Assembly (NCBI RefSeq): GCF_009758255.1
Contig: NZ_WSEN01000004.1
Span: 62,001 to 126,000 of the forward strand
Origin: Microbacterium sp. MAH-37
Lineage (GTDB): Bacteria > Actinomycetota > Actinomycetes > Actinomycetales > Microbacteriaceae
Length of the DNA: 64,000 bases
Direction: 5' to 3'
Below are positions 21,356-29,929 of the stretch, piece after piece (positions within the stretch are counted from its first letter, which is position 1; every line of letters starts with the position of its first letter). Below the pieces are notes generated by a model that worked only from the letters and a program-made list of their open reading frames with translations, did not search any database and was not told where the DNA came from. Both the position numbers and the translations under genes were made by a program.

Positions 21356-22780
21356 ATGGCTGAGGCTTTCGCCGACGGCTGGGCGTGGTGGGTGATCGGG
21401 ATCGCCATCGGCTTCCCGGTGCTCCTGGTGGGCATCACCGAGCTGCTCGGCGCACTGCGCCGGCGCAACAGCCCGCTCGCCGGTCCTGTCGCGATCCTGC
21501 GCAACTGGGTGATCCCCGCCGGCGCTCTGTTCGCGCTTCTCGCGTTCGCCATCCAGTCCCCCGCGGATCAGGTCTGGGTGCGGGTGGTCGCCACCGTGTT
21601 CGGATTCCTGGTGATCCTGCTGGTGCTGTCGGCGTTCAACGTGGTGCTGTTCTCGAACGCCTCCGAGGGGTCGTGGCGCAAGCGCATCCCGACGATCTTC
21701 GTCGAGATCGCGCGCCTGGTGCTGGTCGTGGTGGGTCTCGCGATCCTCTTCTCCTGGGTGTGGAACGCCGACGTCGGCGGACTCTTCGCCGCACTCGGGG
21801 TGACCTCCATCGTCATCGGCCTCGCCCTGCAGAACGCTGTCGGCGGTGTGATCTCGGGCCTGCTGCTGCTGTTCGAGCAGCCGTTCAAGATCGGCGATCA
21901 CCTCGATACCGGCGGCGTGAAGGGCCGGGTCATCGAGGTGAACTGGCGGGCCGTGCACATCGACACCGGTTCCGGCATCCAGATCGTGCCGAACTCGACC
22001 CTTTCGGGGGCGTCGTTCACCAACATGAGCGAGCCCGCGGGGCCGTACGCCGCGACCGCGGATGTCGCGTTCACCACGGACGATCCGCCGCACGAAGTGG
22101 TCGCCCTGCTGGTCGACGTGGCCGAGGGACTGCCGCTGCGGCTGCCGCGTGAGCAGGTGTCGGTGGAGTACTCGGGCAAGGGCGCGTACTCGGTGTCGAT
22201 ACCGGTGGCGTCCCCTGCGGATGCCACTCGCGCTCTGACCGTCTACCTGTCCTGGCTCTGGTACGCCGCGCGTCGGCGCGGGCTGGCGCTCGACGGCGAT
22301 GCGACGGACCCGATCGCCGAGCCTGCGCGGCTGGATGCCGCGATCGACGCACTGGCGCCGCATCTGCATCTGGACGAGGCGGATCGCGAGTTGCTGCGGA
22401 CCTCGTCGCGTCTGGAGAGATACGGCGCAGGGGAGACCCTGCTCGGCACGGGCGTGGTCCCCGACCATGTGCAGTTCATCGTGGACGGTGCGGTGACGAT
22501 CGCCCTCGAGATCCAGGGCAGCCGCATCGAGTTCGCCACGGCCGAGCGAGGTGACCTGGTGGGCCACACTGCACTGACCCGCGAGCCCAGCAGGGCGGTG
22601 AGCACGGCGGCGGGCATGCTGACGGTGCTGACGGTGCCGCTGGCCGCCGTCGACGACCTGGTCCGTTCCCGCCCGCGTCTCGCTGCAGACATCGGAGACC
22701 TGCTCGACATGCGCCGTGCGCAGGCGACCGAGGCGCTCGCCGAACGCGGCCTCACGATCAACGCCCTCACCGAGCGCTGA
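21356..22780 (+). CDS. MscS-type channel with C-terminal cyclic-nucleotide-binding domain (bCNG)
   Basis: 474 residues. Five hydrophobic helices (about 10-33, 48-66, 70-95, 110-131, 136-165); the last is the MscS pore/TM3 with GLALQNAVGGVISGLLLLFEQPFKIGD, followed by the MscS beta domain (EVNWRAVHIDT, IVPNS). The C-terminal 130 residues (about 345-474) form a cNMP-binding domain (ERYGAGETLLGTG, FIVDGAVTIAL) with a phosphate-binding cassette GHTALTREPSRAV. The Arg that holds the phosphate is kept (R413), but the Glu that normally binds the ribose is replaced (His404/Thr405). Bacterial CNG channels of this layout are gated by nucleotide. Coupled to the cyclase gene (1-nt gap). Confidence 0.9.
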   Translation: MAEAFADGWAWWVIGIAIGFPVLLVGITELLGALRRRNSPLAGPVAILRNWVIPAGALFALLAFAIQSPADQVWVRVVATVFGFLVILLVLSAFNVVLFSNASEGSWRKRIPTIFVEIARLVLVVVGLAILFSWVWNADVGGLFAALGVTSIVIGLALQNAVGGVISGLLLLFEQPFKIGDHLDTGGVKGRVIEVNWRAVHIDTGSGIQIVPNSTLSGASFTNMSEPAGPYAATADVAFTTDDPPHEVVALLVDVAEGLPLRLPREQVSVEYSGKGAYSVSIPVASPADATRALTVYLSWLWYAARRRGLALDGDATDPIAEPARLDAAIDALAPHLHLDEADRELLRTSSRLERYGAGETLLGTGVVPDHVQFIVDGAVTIALEIQGSRIEFATAERGDLVGHTALTREPSRAVSTAAGMLTVLTVPLAAVDDLVRSRPRLAADIGDLLDMRRAQATEALAERGLTINALTER

Positions 22781-22787
22781 GGAGGAG

Positions 22788-23510
22788 TCAGCGCGCCTCG
22801 AGCAGATCGGGCTCGTCCGCCGGCGCGCCCGCCACTGCTCGTCGCCGCCCGATCCACAGCACTCCTGCCGCCACAGCGATGATCGCGATCGCGATGCCGA
22901 CGACGTACCCGGCGACGCCGAGGTATCCCCCCGGCACGTGGTGCGGGTTCAGGAACGGATACGGGTACCACCACGGGTCTCCGGTCGCGGGTGCGACGAT
23001 GAAGTTCGCGCGGATCAGCGTGTAGACCACCCACGCGATCGGGAACGCCGCCACGATCCACAGCGATGACCAGGGCAGCGCCCGCGGACGCGGCGCGAAC
23101 AGCACGTCCGCGAGCAGGAACAGCGGCGTGACGACGTGCAGCACCTCGTTCGACCACCACACCGTCGAACCCTGATCCAGGGCGATCCCGCGCAGCAGCA
23201 CGTTGTAGACGATGCCCGTCACGATCATGTAGGTCGCCACGCACAGCAGCAGGGTAGCGAGCCAGCGCGGTTCGGGGCCGGTTGCGTGCTGCAGCATCCA
23301 CACACCGCCGATCGTCAGCGCGACGACCGCGCCGACGTTCGACAGGATCGTGAAGAAGCTGAAGAAGTTCGTCACGACCGTGGGCACGTGCGCGGCCCAC
23401 GGATCGGATGCTGCGAGGGTGCGCTCGAGGGTGCGCACCAGCTGAGCGATGATCGCCGCCGCAGCCAACGCGGCCGCGGCGAGCCGGGCCCACGGCCACC
23501 ATGTCGTCAT
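22788..23510 (-). CDS. Pr6Pr family membrane protein
   Basis: 240 residues, about six transmembrane helices; [16 protein letters not shown], the second-helix signature, and [18 protein letters not shown] are typical of the Pr6Pr (FAR-17a/AIG1-like) integral membrane family. Function of bacterial members is unknown. The family relatives in eukaryotes include fatty-acid-ester hydrolases, which is only a weak hint. Start is of leaderless type (TACAGT 23517-23522, 6 nt before ATG). Convergent with the channel gene. Confidence 0.8.
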   Translation of the reverse strand: MTTWWPWARLAAAALAAAAIIAQLVRTLERTLAASDPWAAHVPTVVTNFFSFFTILSNVGAVVALTIGGVWMLQHATGPEPRWLATLLLCVATYMIVTGIVYNVLLRGIALDQGSTVWWSNEVLHVVTPLFLLADVLFAPRPRALPWSSLWIVAAFPIAWVVYTLIRANFIVAPATGDPWWYPYPFLNPHHVPGGYLGVAGYVVGIAIAIIAVAAGVLWIGRRRAVAGAPADEPDLLEAR

Positions 23511-23618
23511 GGCGAAACTGTAGCGCGGGGCAGCTTCGGTAGGATGGAAAGGCCCGCTCAGGGCCAGCTCATCTGCCGGTGCAAGCCCGGCGAACAGCGC
23601 AATCCAGGGGGTCCACCC

Positions 23619-24905
23619 ATGCCAGGACTAGTAATCATCGGCGTCCAGTGGGGCGATGAGGGCAAGGGCAAGGCGACTGACCTGCTCGGCGAGCGCACCG
23701 ACTGGGTGGTGAAGTTCAACGGCGGCAACAACGCCGGGCACACCGTCGTCGTCGGTGACGAGAAGTACGCCCTGCACCTGCTGCCCTCGGGCATCTTGAC
23801 CCCGGGTGTCACGCCGGTCATCGGAAACGGCGTCGTGGTCGACCTCGAGGTGCTCTTCAGCGAGCTCGAGGCGCTCTCGGCCCGCGGCGTCGACGTCTCC
23901 AAGCTCAAGGTCAGCGCGAACGCGCACCTGATCACTCAGTACCACCGCACGCTCGACAAGGTCACCGAGCGCTTCCTCGGCAAGCGCAACATCGGCACCA
24001 CCGGCCGCGGCATCGGCCCGGCCTACGCCGACAAGATCAACCGCGTCGGCCTGCGCGTGCAGGACCTGTTCGACGAGAACATCCTGCGGCAGAAGGTCGA
24101 GGGCGCCCTCGACCAGAAGAACCACCTGCTGGTGAAGGTCTTCAACCGCCGCGCCATCACCTGCGACGAGATCGTCGACGAGCTGCTGGTCTACGCCGAG
24201 CGCCTGCGTCCGATGGTCGCCGACACCGGTCACCTGATCGCCGAGGCGCTCGGCCGCGGCGAGGTCGTGGTGTTCGAGGGCGGCCAGGCCACGATGCTCG
24301 ACGTCGACCACGGCACCTACCCGTTCGTCACCTCGTCGACCGCGACGGCCGCAGGTGCGGCATCCGGTTCGGGAGTCGGCCCGAACAGCCTCGACCGCAT
24401 CGTGGGCATCGTCAAGGCGTACACGACGCGCGTGGGCTCGGGTCCGTTCCCGACCGAGCTCAACGACGAGATGGGCGAGTGGCTGCGCAAGACCGGCTTC
24501 GAGTACGGCACGACCACCGGCCGCCTGCGCCGCACCGGCTGGTACGACGCCCCGATCACCCGCTACGCGACCCGCGTGAACGGCATCACCGACCTCGTTC
24601 TCACGAAGCTCGACGTGCTCACCGGCCTCGATCAGATCCCGGTCTGCGTGGCGTACGACGTGGACGGCACCCGCTTCGACGACGTGCCCGTGAACCAGAC
24701 CGACTTCCACCACGCGAAGCCGGTCTACGAGTACTTCCCGGGCTGGAAGGAAGACATCTCCACCGCCCGCCGGTTCGAGGACCTGCCGCAGAACGCGCAG
24801 GACTACGTGCTCGCCCTCGAGAAGATGAGCAACACGCGCATCTCGGTGATCGGCGTCGGCCCGGAGCGCGACGAGGTCATCGTCCGCCACGACCTGCTCG
24901 ACTGA
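23619..24905 (+). CDS. purA: Adenylosuccinate synthetase
   Basis: 428 residues, standard length. Converts IMP, aspartate and GTP to adenylosuccinate, the first committed step to AMP, in the cytoplasm. N-terminal GTP loop WGDEGKGK (about 11-18), NGGNNAGHT (36-44), [12 protein letters not shown] (about 127-138) and [11 protein letters not shown] near 300. The start ATG has AGGGGG upstream. A possible promoter TAGGAT lies about 80 bases upstream (around 23541), giving a leader of moderate length with a GGCCC..GGGCC hairpin. Single-gene unit. Confidence 0.98.
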   Translation: MPGLVIIGVQWGDEGKGKATDLLGERTDWVVKFNGGNNAGHTVVVGDEKYALHLLPSGILTPGVTPVIGNGVVVDLEVLFSELEALSARGVDVSKLKVSANAHLITQYHRTLDKVTERFLGKRNIGTTGRGIGPAYADKINRVGLRVQDLFDENILRQKVEGALDQKNHLLVKVFNRRAITCDEIVDELLVYAERLRPMVADTGHLIAEALGRGEVVVFEGGQATMLDVDHGTYPFVTSSTATAAGAASGSGVGPNSLDRIVGIVKAYTTRVGSGPFPTELNDEMGEWLRKTGFEYGTTTGRLRRTGWYDAPITRYATRVNGITDLVLTKLDVLTGLDQIPVCVAYDVDGTRFDDVPVNQTDFHHAKPVYEYFPGWKEDISTARRFEDLPQNAQDYVLALEKMSNTRISVIGVGPERDEVIVRHDLLD

Positions 24906-24916
24906 GTCGGGCGCTC

Positions 24917-25000
24917 CGCCGAGTGCATGGCTTGTCGCTGAGCGCACGGCTTGTTCACGTCAACTGGTCGTGCACTCGACAGCAGGTCGTGCACTCGCGA
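24917..25000. repeat. Imperfect repeat cluster between purA and the lactonase gene
   Basis: Contains GAGTGCATGGCTTGT and GAGCGCACGGCTTGT as direct repeats, then GGTCGTGCACTCG twice, which is inverted relative to the first pair (CGAGTGCA / TGCACTCG). It can fold into a hairpin and may terminate purA transcription. Confidence 0.55.
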
Positions 25001-25013
25001 GGGAGGATGCCGC

Positions 25014-26195
25014 ATGACGCGGTTCTGGCTCGGCGGCTACGGCCCCGGCATGGACGGGGATGCTGCGGGCATCGGCCTGCTCGCGGGTGACGAGGGGCGT
25101 CCGCAGACCACTCTCGCCTACCGGGGCACGGTCGTGCCCGCAGGTTCGCCGTCGTGGCTGGCGCAGCATCCGTCGCTCGACGTCGTGTACGCGGCGCTGG
25201 AGGGATCCGGCGAGGTCGCGGCCTTCGTGCGCTCCGGCGAGTCTGCGCTGCGCCCGCTGGGCGCGCCGGTGCCCGCCGGCGAGGCCGTCTGCCACCTGGC
25301 CGTCTCGCCCGACGGCCGGTTCCTGGTCGCGAGCTGCTATGGAGACGGCCGGGTCGTGCGCATCGGGCTGGACGCCGAAGGACGACTGGTCCCGGATGCC
25401 GCGGACAAGGCCGCCGCACTGCGCGCTGCGCTGTTCGGCGAGACTTCCGGTGGAGCCCCCGACGGGTGGCGGACGGATCTGCAGTCGGCGGACGACACTC
25501 CGGCGGATGCTCCGCCGGACGCAGATCCGTCCGCCATCCGCAACGATGCCGCCGCAGCATCCGACCCGTACCCGACCCCCACCGGAACCGAACCGCGGGT
25601 CTCTCATGCGCATGCCGCGGCGTTCCTCCGCGACGGGCGCATCGCGACGACCGATCTCGGCTTCGACCTGGTGCGGATCTGGCGGCCGGGAACGACGGGG
25701 CTGCAGCTCGACCACGAGGTCGTGCTGCCGCGCGGCTCCGGGCCCCGGCACATGGTCGCCCACCCCAGCGGCCACCTGCACGTGGTGACCGAGTACTCCT
25801 GCGAGGTCTTCACGCTGGCGGCCGACCGCGAGGGTCGCTGGGGCCTCGTGTCGGGTGTGGTCGTCTCGGCGATCGCGACGCCTGGTCACGACTATCCGGC
25901 CGAACTCGCCCGCTCGCGCGACGGCGAGACGCTCTACACCGCACTGCGCGGCAGCAACACGATCGCGGCGCTTCGGGTGCGCGGTGCCGGCGAGATCGTC
26001 GAGCCGCTCGCGCTCGCCGACTCGGGTGTCGACTGGCCGCGGCACCACCTCGTGCACGAGGGGGCGCTGCTGGTGGCGGGGCAGCGGTCCGACACGGTCT
26101 CGGTGCTCGATCTCGACGAGCGCACGGGTGCTCCGCGCGACGTCCGGCACACCGCTCCGGCGCCCGCGCCGACCTGCTTCCTGCCAGTGCGCTGA
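25014..26195 (+). CDS. Lactonase-family beta-propeller protein (6-phosphogluconolactonase-like)
   Basis: 393 residues with GGGAGG just before the ATG. Seven-bladed propeller typical of the YbhE/Pgl lactonase family: WLAQHPSLDVVYAALEG, HLAVSPDGRFLVASCYGDG, PRVSHAHAAAF, GPRHMVAHPSGHLHVVTEY, and NTIAALRV. In the family these hydrolyse 6-phosphogluconolactone or related sugar lactones. About 25-30 residues near position 152-178 (WRTDLQSADDTPADAPPDAD) are encoded by a palindromic element (25465-25539) that lies in frame in a propeller loop. No other pentose-phosphate gene is nearby. Confidence 0.85.
   Translation: MTRFWLGGYGPGMDGDAAGIGLLAGDEGRPQTTLAYRGTVVPAGSPSWLAQHPSLDVVYAALEGSGEVAAFVRSGESALRPLGAPVPAGEAVCHLAVSPDGRFLVASCYGDGRVVRIGLDAEGRLVPDAADKAAALRAALFGETSGGAPDGWRTDLQSADDTPADAPPDADPSAIRNDAAAASDPYPTPTGTEPRVSHAHAAAFLRDGRIATTDLGFDLVRIWRPGTTGLQLDHEVVLPRGSGPRHMVAHPSGHLHVVTEYSCEVFTLAADREGRWGLVSGVVVSAIATPGHDYPAELARSRDGETLYTALRGSNTIAALRVRGAGEIVEPLALADSGVDWPRHHLVHEGALLVAGQRSDTVSVLDLDERTGAPRDVRHTAPAPAPTCFLPVR
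25465..25539. repeat. GGCGGACGGATCTGC palindromic element, copy 1 (in the lactonase gene)
   Basis: Arms TGGCGGACGGATCTGC and GCAGATCCGTCCGCCA are exact complements, with an inner GGCGGA..TCCGCC pair. Sequence between the arms (CGGCGGACGACAC) is shared with the intergenic copy at 46940-47025. Confidence 0.85.
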
Positions 26196-26197
26196 CG

Positions 26198-26227
26198 CGT
26201 GTTTCTCACGGTTCCGTGGGAAACACG
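26198..26227 (+). terminator. Terminator after the lactonase gene
   Basis: CGTGTTTCTCACGG / CCGTGGGAAACACG, 14-bp stem with one G-T pair and a very tight loop, directly after the stop codon. Confidence 0.7.
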
Positions 26228-26281
26228 GCCGGATGTCGGCGGCAGACCCTAGGCTCGGAGCAGACCCCGAGGAGGCCTTTG

Positions 26282-26584
26282 ATGAAGGCAGTTTTCGCAG
26301 GAACGGTGCTCGCCGACGCCGGTGAGTCCGAGCTGGTGCTGCTCGAGGGCGACTACTACTTCCCGCCGGCGAGCGTGCACCCCGCGGCACTGGTCGAGGG
26401 AGCCGCGTTCGATGCCGAAGACGACAGAGGACCGCGACACTACCTCTCCGCCGTGATCGACGGCGAGAAGCATGCGGACATCGCCTGGTCGTACCCCGAG
26501 CCGTCGCATGCCGCGATCGCCCGTGCCGGCGTCGACTTCACCGACTTCGTCGCCTTCGGACCCGAGGTGGAGGTGCGCTCCTAG
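26282..26584 (+). CDS. DUF427 domain protein
   Basis: 100 residues with a strong RBS (GAGGAGG, 6 nt from ATG). The DUF427 signature is complete: an N-terminal beta region with VLLEGDYYFPPASV and C-terminal DIAWSYPEPSHAAIARAGVDFTDFVAF. Small cytoplasmic protein found widely in actinobacteria; biochemical role not established. It lies 9 bp before the osmoprotectant transporter genes and may be transcribed with them. Confidence 0.88.
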   Translation: MKAVFAGTVLADAGESELVLLEGDYYFPPASVHPAALVEGAAFDAEDDRGPRHYLSAVIDGEKHADIAWSYPEPSHAAIARAGVDFTDFVAFGPEVEVRS

Positions 26585-26593
26585 GAGCTGCTC

Positions 26594-27439
26594 ATGATCG
26601 AATTCCGATCGGTCTCGAAGACCTTTCCCGACGGCACCTCCGCGGTGCGGGACTTCAGCCTGCAGATCCCCGCCCGGAAGACCACCGTGTTCGTCGGGTC
26701 GTCCGGATGCGGCAAGACGACGCTGCTGCGCATGATCAACCGCATGGTCGAGCCCACGTCCGGCGACGTGCAGATCGACGGCGAGAGTGTGCTGACCGGC
26801 GACCCGGTCGCCCTGCGCCGTCGCATCGGGTACGTGCTGCAGAACTCCGGCCTGATGCCGCACTTCACCGTGATCGACAACGTCTCGGCCGTGCTGCGCA
26901 TCACCGGTGTGCCCCGTGCAGAGGCGCACGCCAGGGCGCGCGAGCTTCTCGACACCGTCGGCTTGGCGCAGTCGCTCGCCGGGCGCTACCCCGCGCAGCT
27001 GTCCGGCGGGCAGCAGCAGCGCGTCGGCGTCGCCCGCGCGCTCGCCGCCGATCCCAACATCCTGCTCATGGATGAGCCGTTCGGTGCGGTCGACCCGATC
27101 GTGCGGGCCGACCTGCAGCAGGAGCTGCTGCGGCTGCAGCGCGACCTCGACAAGACGGTCGTGTTCGTCACGCACGACATCGACGAGGCGTTCCTGCTCG
27201 GCGACCAGGTGGTCATCCTCGACGTCGGCGCGCGCATCGTGCAGCGCGGCACCCCGAACGAGATCATCGAGAACCCGGCCGACGACTTCGTCGCGGCGTT
27301 CATAGGCGGTGATCGCGGCAAGCGCGCGCTGCGGCTGAAGCAGACGCCGCGCGGCACGGTCGTCGTCGACGAGTTCGGCCGCACCCAGGGATCCATCGTC
27401 GGTTCGGATGCCGCGGCGCCGGTGGTCGAAGGCGGCTGA
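26594..27439 (+). CDS. opuCA: Osmoprotectant (glycine betaine/choline-type) ABC transporter ATP-binding protein
   Basis: 281 residues. Walker A GSSGCGKTT (about 36-44), Q-loop VLQNSGLMPHFTV, ABC signature LSGGQQQRVGVARAL, Walker B ILLMDEP, and H-loop FVTHDIDEAF. The Q-loop form and the following pair of permeases plus OpuCC-like binding protein identify an OpuC/Opu-type quaternary-amine importer. It lacks the C-terminal CBS pair (usual total about 380-400 residues), so ionic-strength sensing through CBS domains is not available here. AGGAG before ATG. First gene of the four-gene set. Confidence 0.92.
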   Translation: MIEFRSVSKTFPDGTSAVRDFSLQIPARKTTVFVGSSGCGKTTLLRMINRMVEPTSGDVQIDGESVLTGDPVALRRRIGYVLQNSGLMPHFTVIDNVSAVLRITGVPRAEAHARARELLDTVGLAQSLAGRYPAQLSGGQQQRVGVARALAADPNILLMDEPFGAVDPIVRADLQQELLRLQRDLDKTVVFVTHDIDEAFLLGDQVVILDVGARIVQRGTPNEIIENPADDFVAAFIGGDRGKRALRLKQTPRGTVVVDEFGRTQGSIVGSDAAAPVVEGG

Positions 27440-27440
27440 C

Positions 27441-28208
27441 GTGGACTGGATCGTCGAGAACATCGGGATGATCCTCGATCTCTCAGTCGTGCATCTGCGT
27501 CAGAGCCTGATCGCGATCGTCTGCGGGTTCGTGCTCTCGGTGCCGCTGGGCTGGGTGGCCTGGCGCTACACGCGGCTGCGCGGCTGGATCATCGTCGCCA
27601 CGGGCCTGCTCTACACGATCCCCTCGCTGGCGCTGTTCATGCTGCTGCCCGCGCTGTTCGGCTATTCGGCGATCACCGAGCTCAACCTGGTGATCGCGCT
27701 GACGATCTATGCGATCGCGATCCTGGTGCGCGCGGTCGCCGACGGGCTCGACTCCGTCGATCCGGTGGTGCGCGAGTCGGCGACGGCGCTCGGCTACGGG
27801 CCGATGCGCCGGTTCTTCACCGTGGAGTTCCCGCTCGCCGGGCCCGTCGTCCTCGCCGGGCTCCGCGTCGCGGCGGTCAGCACGATCTCGCTTGCGACCG
27901 TCGGCATCCTGATCGGCGTCACCAACCTGGGCTACCTGTTCACCGCGGGCCTGCAGCGACGGCTGATCGCCGAGGTGCTCGCCGGCGTCGTCGCCGTGCT
28001 GGTGATCGCCCTCGTCGTCGACGTGCTGCTGGTGCTGCTGGGCCGGGCGCTCATGCCGTGGACGCGGCTCGGCTCGCGCCGCGGCGGTGGGTCGCGCAGC
28101 GACGCGGATGCCGGGGACGGCGCCGCCTCCGCGATCGTCGACCCCGTCGGCGATCCCGCGGCGATCGAGCCGGGCGCGCTGCCGGTCGTGGGGGGAGGGC
28201 GCGGATGA
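27441..28208 (+). CDS. opuCB: Osmoprotectant ABC transporter permease
   Basis: 255 residues from GTG, one base after the ATPase stop. About six membrane helices and the permease EAA-like loop ESATALGYGPMRRFFTVEFPLAGPVV. LLYTIPSLALFMLLPALFGYS is the OpuCB/ProW-type signature. The C-terminal 45 residues are a hydrophilic Ser/Gly/Asp tail. Overlaps the second permease by ATGA. Confidence 0.9.
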   Translation: MDWIVENIGMILDLSVVHLRQSLIAIVCGFVLSVPLGWVAWRYTRLRGWIIVATGLLYTIPSLALFMLLPALFGYSAITELNLVIALTIYAIAILVRAVADGLDSVDPVVRESATALGYGPMRRFFTVEFPLAGPVVLAGLRVAAVSTISLATVGILIGVTNLGYLFTAGLQRRLIAEVLAGVVAVLVIALVVDVLLVLLGRALMPWTRLGSRRGGGSRSDADAGDGAASAIVDPVGDPAAIEPGALPVVGGGRG

Positions 28209-28915
28209 ACGTCTTCGCCGACGCCTTCGCGTGGCTGTTCGCGCCCGAGCAGTGGCAGGGCCCGAATTCGATCCCGGTCATGCTCGGGCAGCACCTGCTC
28301 TACACCGGTGTCTCGGTGCTGATCGCCGCGATCATCGCCGTGCCGGTCGGCTGGGCGATCGGGCACACCGGCAAGGGCCGTGAGGTCGCGGTGGCGTTCG
28401 CCGGCGCTGCAAGGGCGCTGCCGTCGTTCGGCCTGATGATCCTGCTGGTGCTGCTGTTCGGGGTGCTGCAGATCCCCGCCGCAGCCGTCGTCACCTTCGT
28501 ACTGCTCGGCATCCCGCCGCTGCTCGCCGGCGCCTACACCGGGTTCGAGGCGATCGACCGGCAGGTGATCGACGCTGCCCGTGCGTTCGGGATGACGCGC
28601 TGGCAGCTGCTCTGGAAGGTCGAGGTGCCCCTCGGGCTGCCGCTGCTGGTGGCCGGCCTCCGCTCTGCGGCGCTGCAGATCATCGCCACCGTCACCATCG
28701 GCGCCTACGTCGGTCTCGGCGGGCTGGGCGCGCCCATCATCCAGGGCATTCCGCTGAACCGCTTCGACATGGTGCTCGCCGGCGCCATCCTCGTCGCCGC
28801 CCTCGCCCTGCTCGCCGACCTGCTGCTCGCGCTCGCACAGCGGGCATCCGTCCCGACCGGGCTGCGGCGCACGACTGCGCGCGCGAGCGCACGCGCCGCG
28901 GCACCCGCCACCTGA
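28205..28915 (+). CDS. opuCD: Osmoprotectant ABC transporter permease, second subunit
   Basis: 236 residues, about six helices; AARALPSFGLMILLVLLFG and DAARAFGMTRWQLLWKVEVPLGLPLL mark it as the partner permease of the same transporter. The C-terminus is a short basic Ala/Arg-rich tail. Translationally coupled to the previous gene (ATGA). Confidence 0.9.
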   Translation: MNVFADAFAWLFAPEQWQGPNSIPVMLGQHLLYTGVSVLIAAIIAVPVGWAIGHTGKGREVAVAFAGAARALPSFGLMILLVLLFGVLQIPAAAVVTFVLLGIPPLLAGAYTGFEAIDRQVIDAARAFGMTRWQLLWKVEVPLGLPLLVAGLRSAALQIIATVTIGAYVGLGGLGAPIIQGIPLNRFDMVLAGAILVAALALLADLLLALAQRASVPTGLRRTTARASARAAAPAT

Positions 28916-28949
28916 ACCTGCATCGAAACCACCGTCAGAGAGGAACATC

Positions 28950-29867
28950 ATGTTCGCCGGACGCACCACCCGCACCATCGCCGTCACCGGCATCGCCGCG
29001 CTCGCCGCGGTCGCGCTCGCCGGATGCGGCGGCAACCCGCTCGACGAGCCCAGCAAGGAGCCCGCCGCCGGAGGCGACAAGACGATCGTCATCGGCTCGC
29101 AGGCGTACTACTCGAACGAGATCATCGCCGAGGTGTACGCGCAGGCGCTGGAGGACGCCGGGTTCACCGTCGACCGCAAGTTCAACATCGGGCAGCGCGA
29201 TGCGTACATGCCCGAGGTCGAGTCCGGCGCGATCGACCTGTTCCCGGAGTACACCGGCAACCTGCTGGAGTACTTCGACAAGGACACCAAGGCGACCGGC
29301 CCCGACGAGGTCTACGAGGCGCTGGAGGACGCGCTGCCCGACCAGCTCGACGCGCTCGACTATGCGCAGGCGACCGACCAGGACACCTACACGGTCACCC
29401 AGGCGACCGCCGACAAGTACGGACTGAAGTCGATCGCCGACCTGTCCAAGGCCGACAAGAAGCTCACGATCGGCGCGGCGCCCGAGTTCGAGCAGCGGCC
29501 CTACGGGCCTGCTGCGGCGAAGACGGTGTACGGCGTCGACCTCGCGTTCTCGGCCACCGGCCCCACGACGCTCGAGTCGCTGCTGGCGGGCACGATCGAC
29601 GTGGCCGACATCTACAGCGCCGACCCGGCGTTCCAGACTGAGAAGCTCGTCGCACTCGAGGATCCGGACAACATGATCCTGTCCTCGAACGTGGTGCCGA
29701 TCGTCGCCGAGGACTTCCCCGACAAGGCAGAGGACGTCATCGACGCCGTCAGCGCGAAGCTCACCGTCGACGCGCTCGTGGGCATGAACGTGCGGTCCAC
29801 GGTCGACAAGAAGGAGCCCACCGCGATCGCGAAGGCCTGGCTGGCGGACCAGGGTCTGGTCGGCTGA
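28950..29867 (+). CDS. opuCC: Osmoprotectant-binding lipoprotein
   Basis: 305 residues. Signal peptide with lipobox LAGC (Cys about residue 27). The mature domain has the OpuAC-like fold markers: IVIGSQAYYSNEIIAEVYAQ, GAIDLFPEYTGNLLEYF, TIGAAPEFEQRPYGP, and DVADIYSADPAF. Captures glycine betaine, choline or similar at the cell surface and hands it to the two permeases. RBS GAGAGGA. Last gene of the transporter, followed by a bidirectional terminator. Confidence 0.92.
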   Translation: MFAGRTTRTIAVTGIAALAAVALAGCGGNPLDEPSKEPAAGGDKTIVIGSQAYYSNEIIAEVYAQALEDAGFTVDRKFNIGQRDAYMPEVESGAIDLFPEYTGNLLEYFDKDTKATGPDEVYEALEDALPDQLDALDYAQATDQDTYTVTQATADKYGLKSIADLSKADKKLTIGAAPEFEQRPYGPAAAKTVYGVDLAFSATGPTTLESLLAGTIDVADIYSADPAFQTEKLVALEDPDNMILSSNVVPIVAEDFPDKAEDVIDAVSAKLTVDALVGMNVRSTVDKKEPTAIAKAWLADQGLVG

Positions 29868-29880
29868 TCACCCAGGACAC

Positions 29881-29919
29881 GAAGGCGGCCGGTCCCGATG
29901 TTCAGGACCGGCCGCTTTC
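29881..29919. terminator. Bidirectional terminator between opuCC and the AI-2E exporter gene
   Basis: GAAGGCGGCCGGTCC / GGACCGGCCGCTTTC, 15-bp stem (one G-T pair), 9-nt loop, then TTTCGTGT. It lies between convergent genes. Confidence 0.85.
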
Positions 29920-29929
29920 GTGTAGGGGA

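Noticed and set aside
19201..22780. Pycsar-type defence operon
   Set aside because: Pycsar effectors are small TM or TIR proteins and the cyclase is soluble; here a sensor-HAMP cyclase pairs with a full MscS channel. The altered base pocket alone is not enough for that name.
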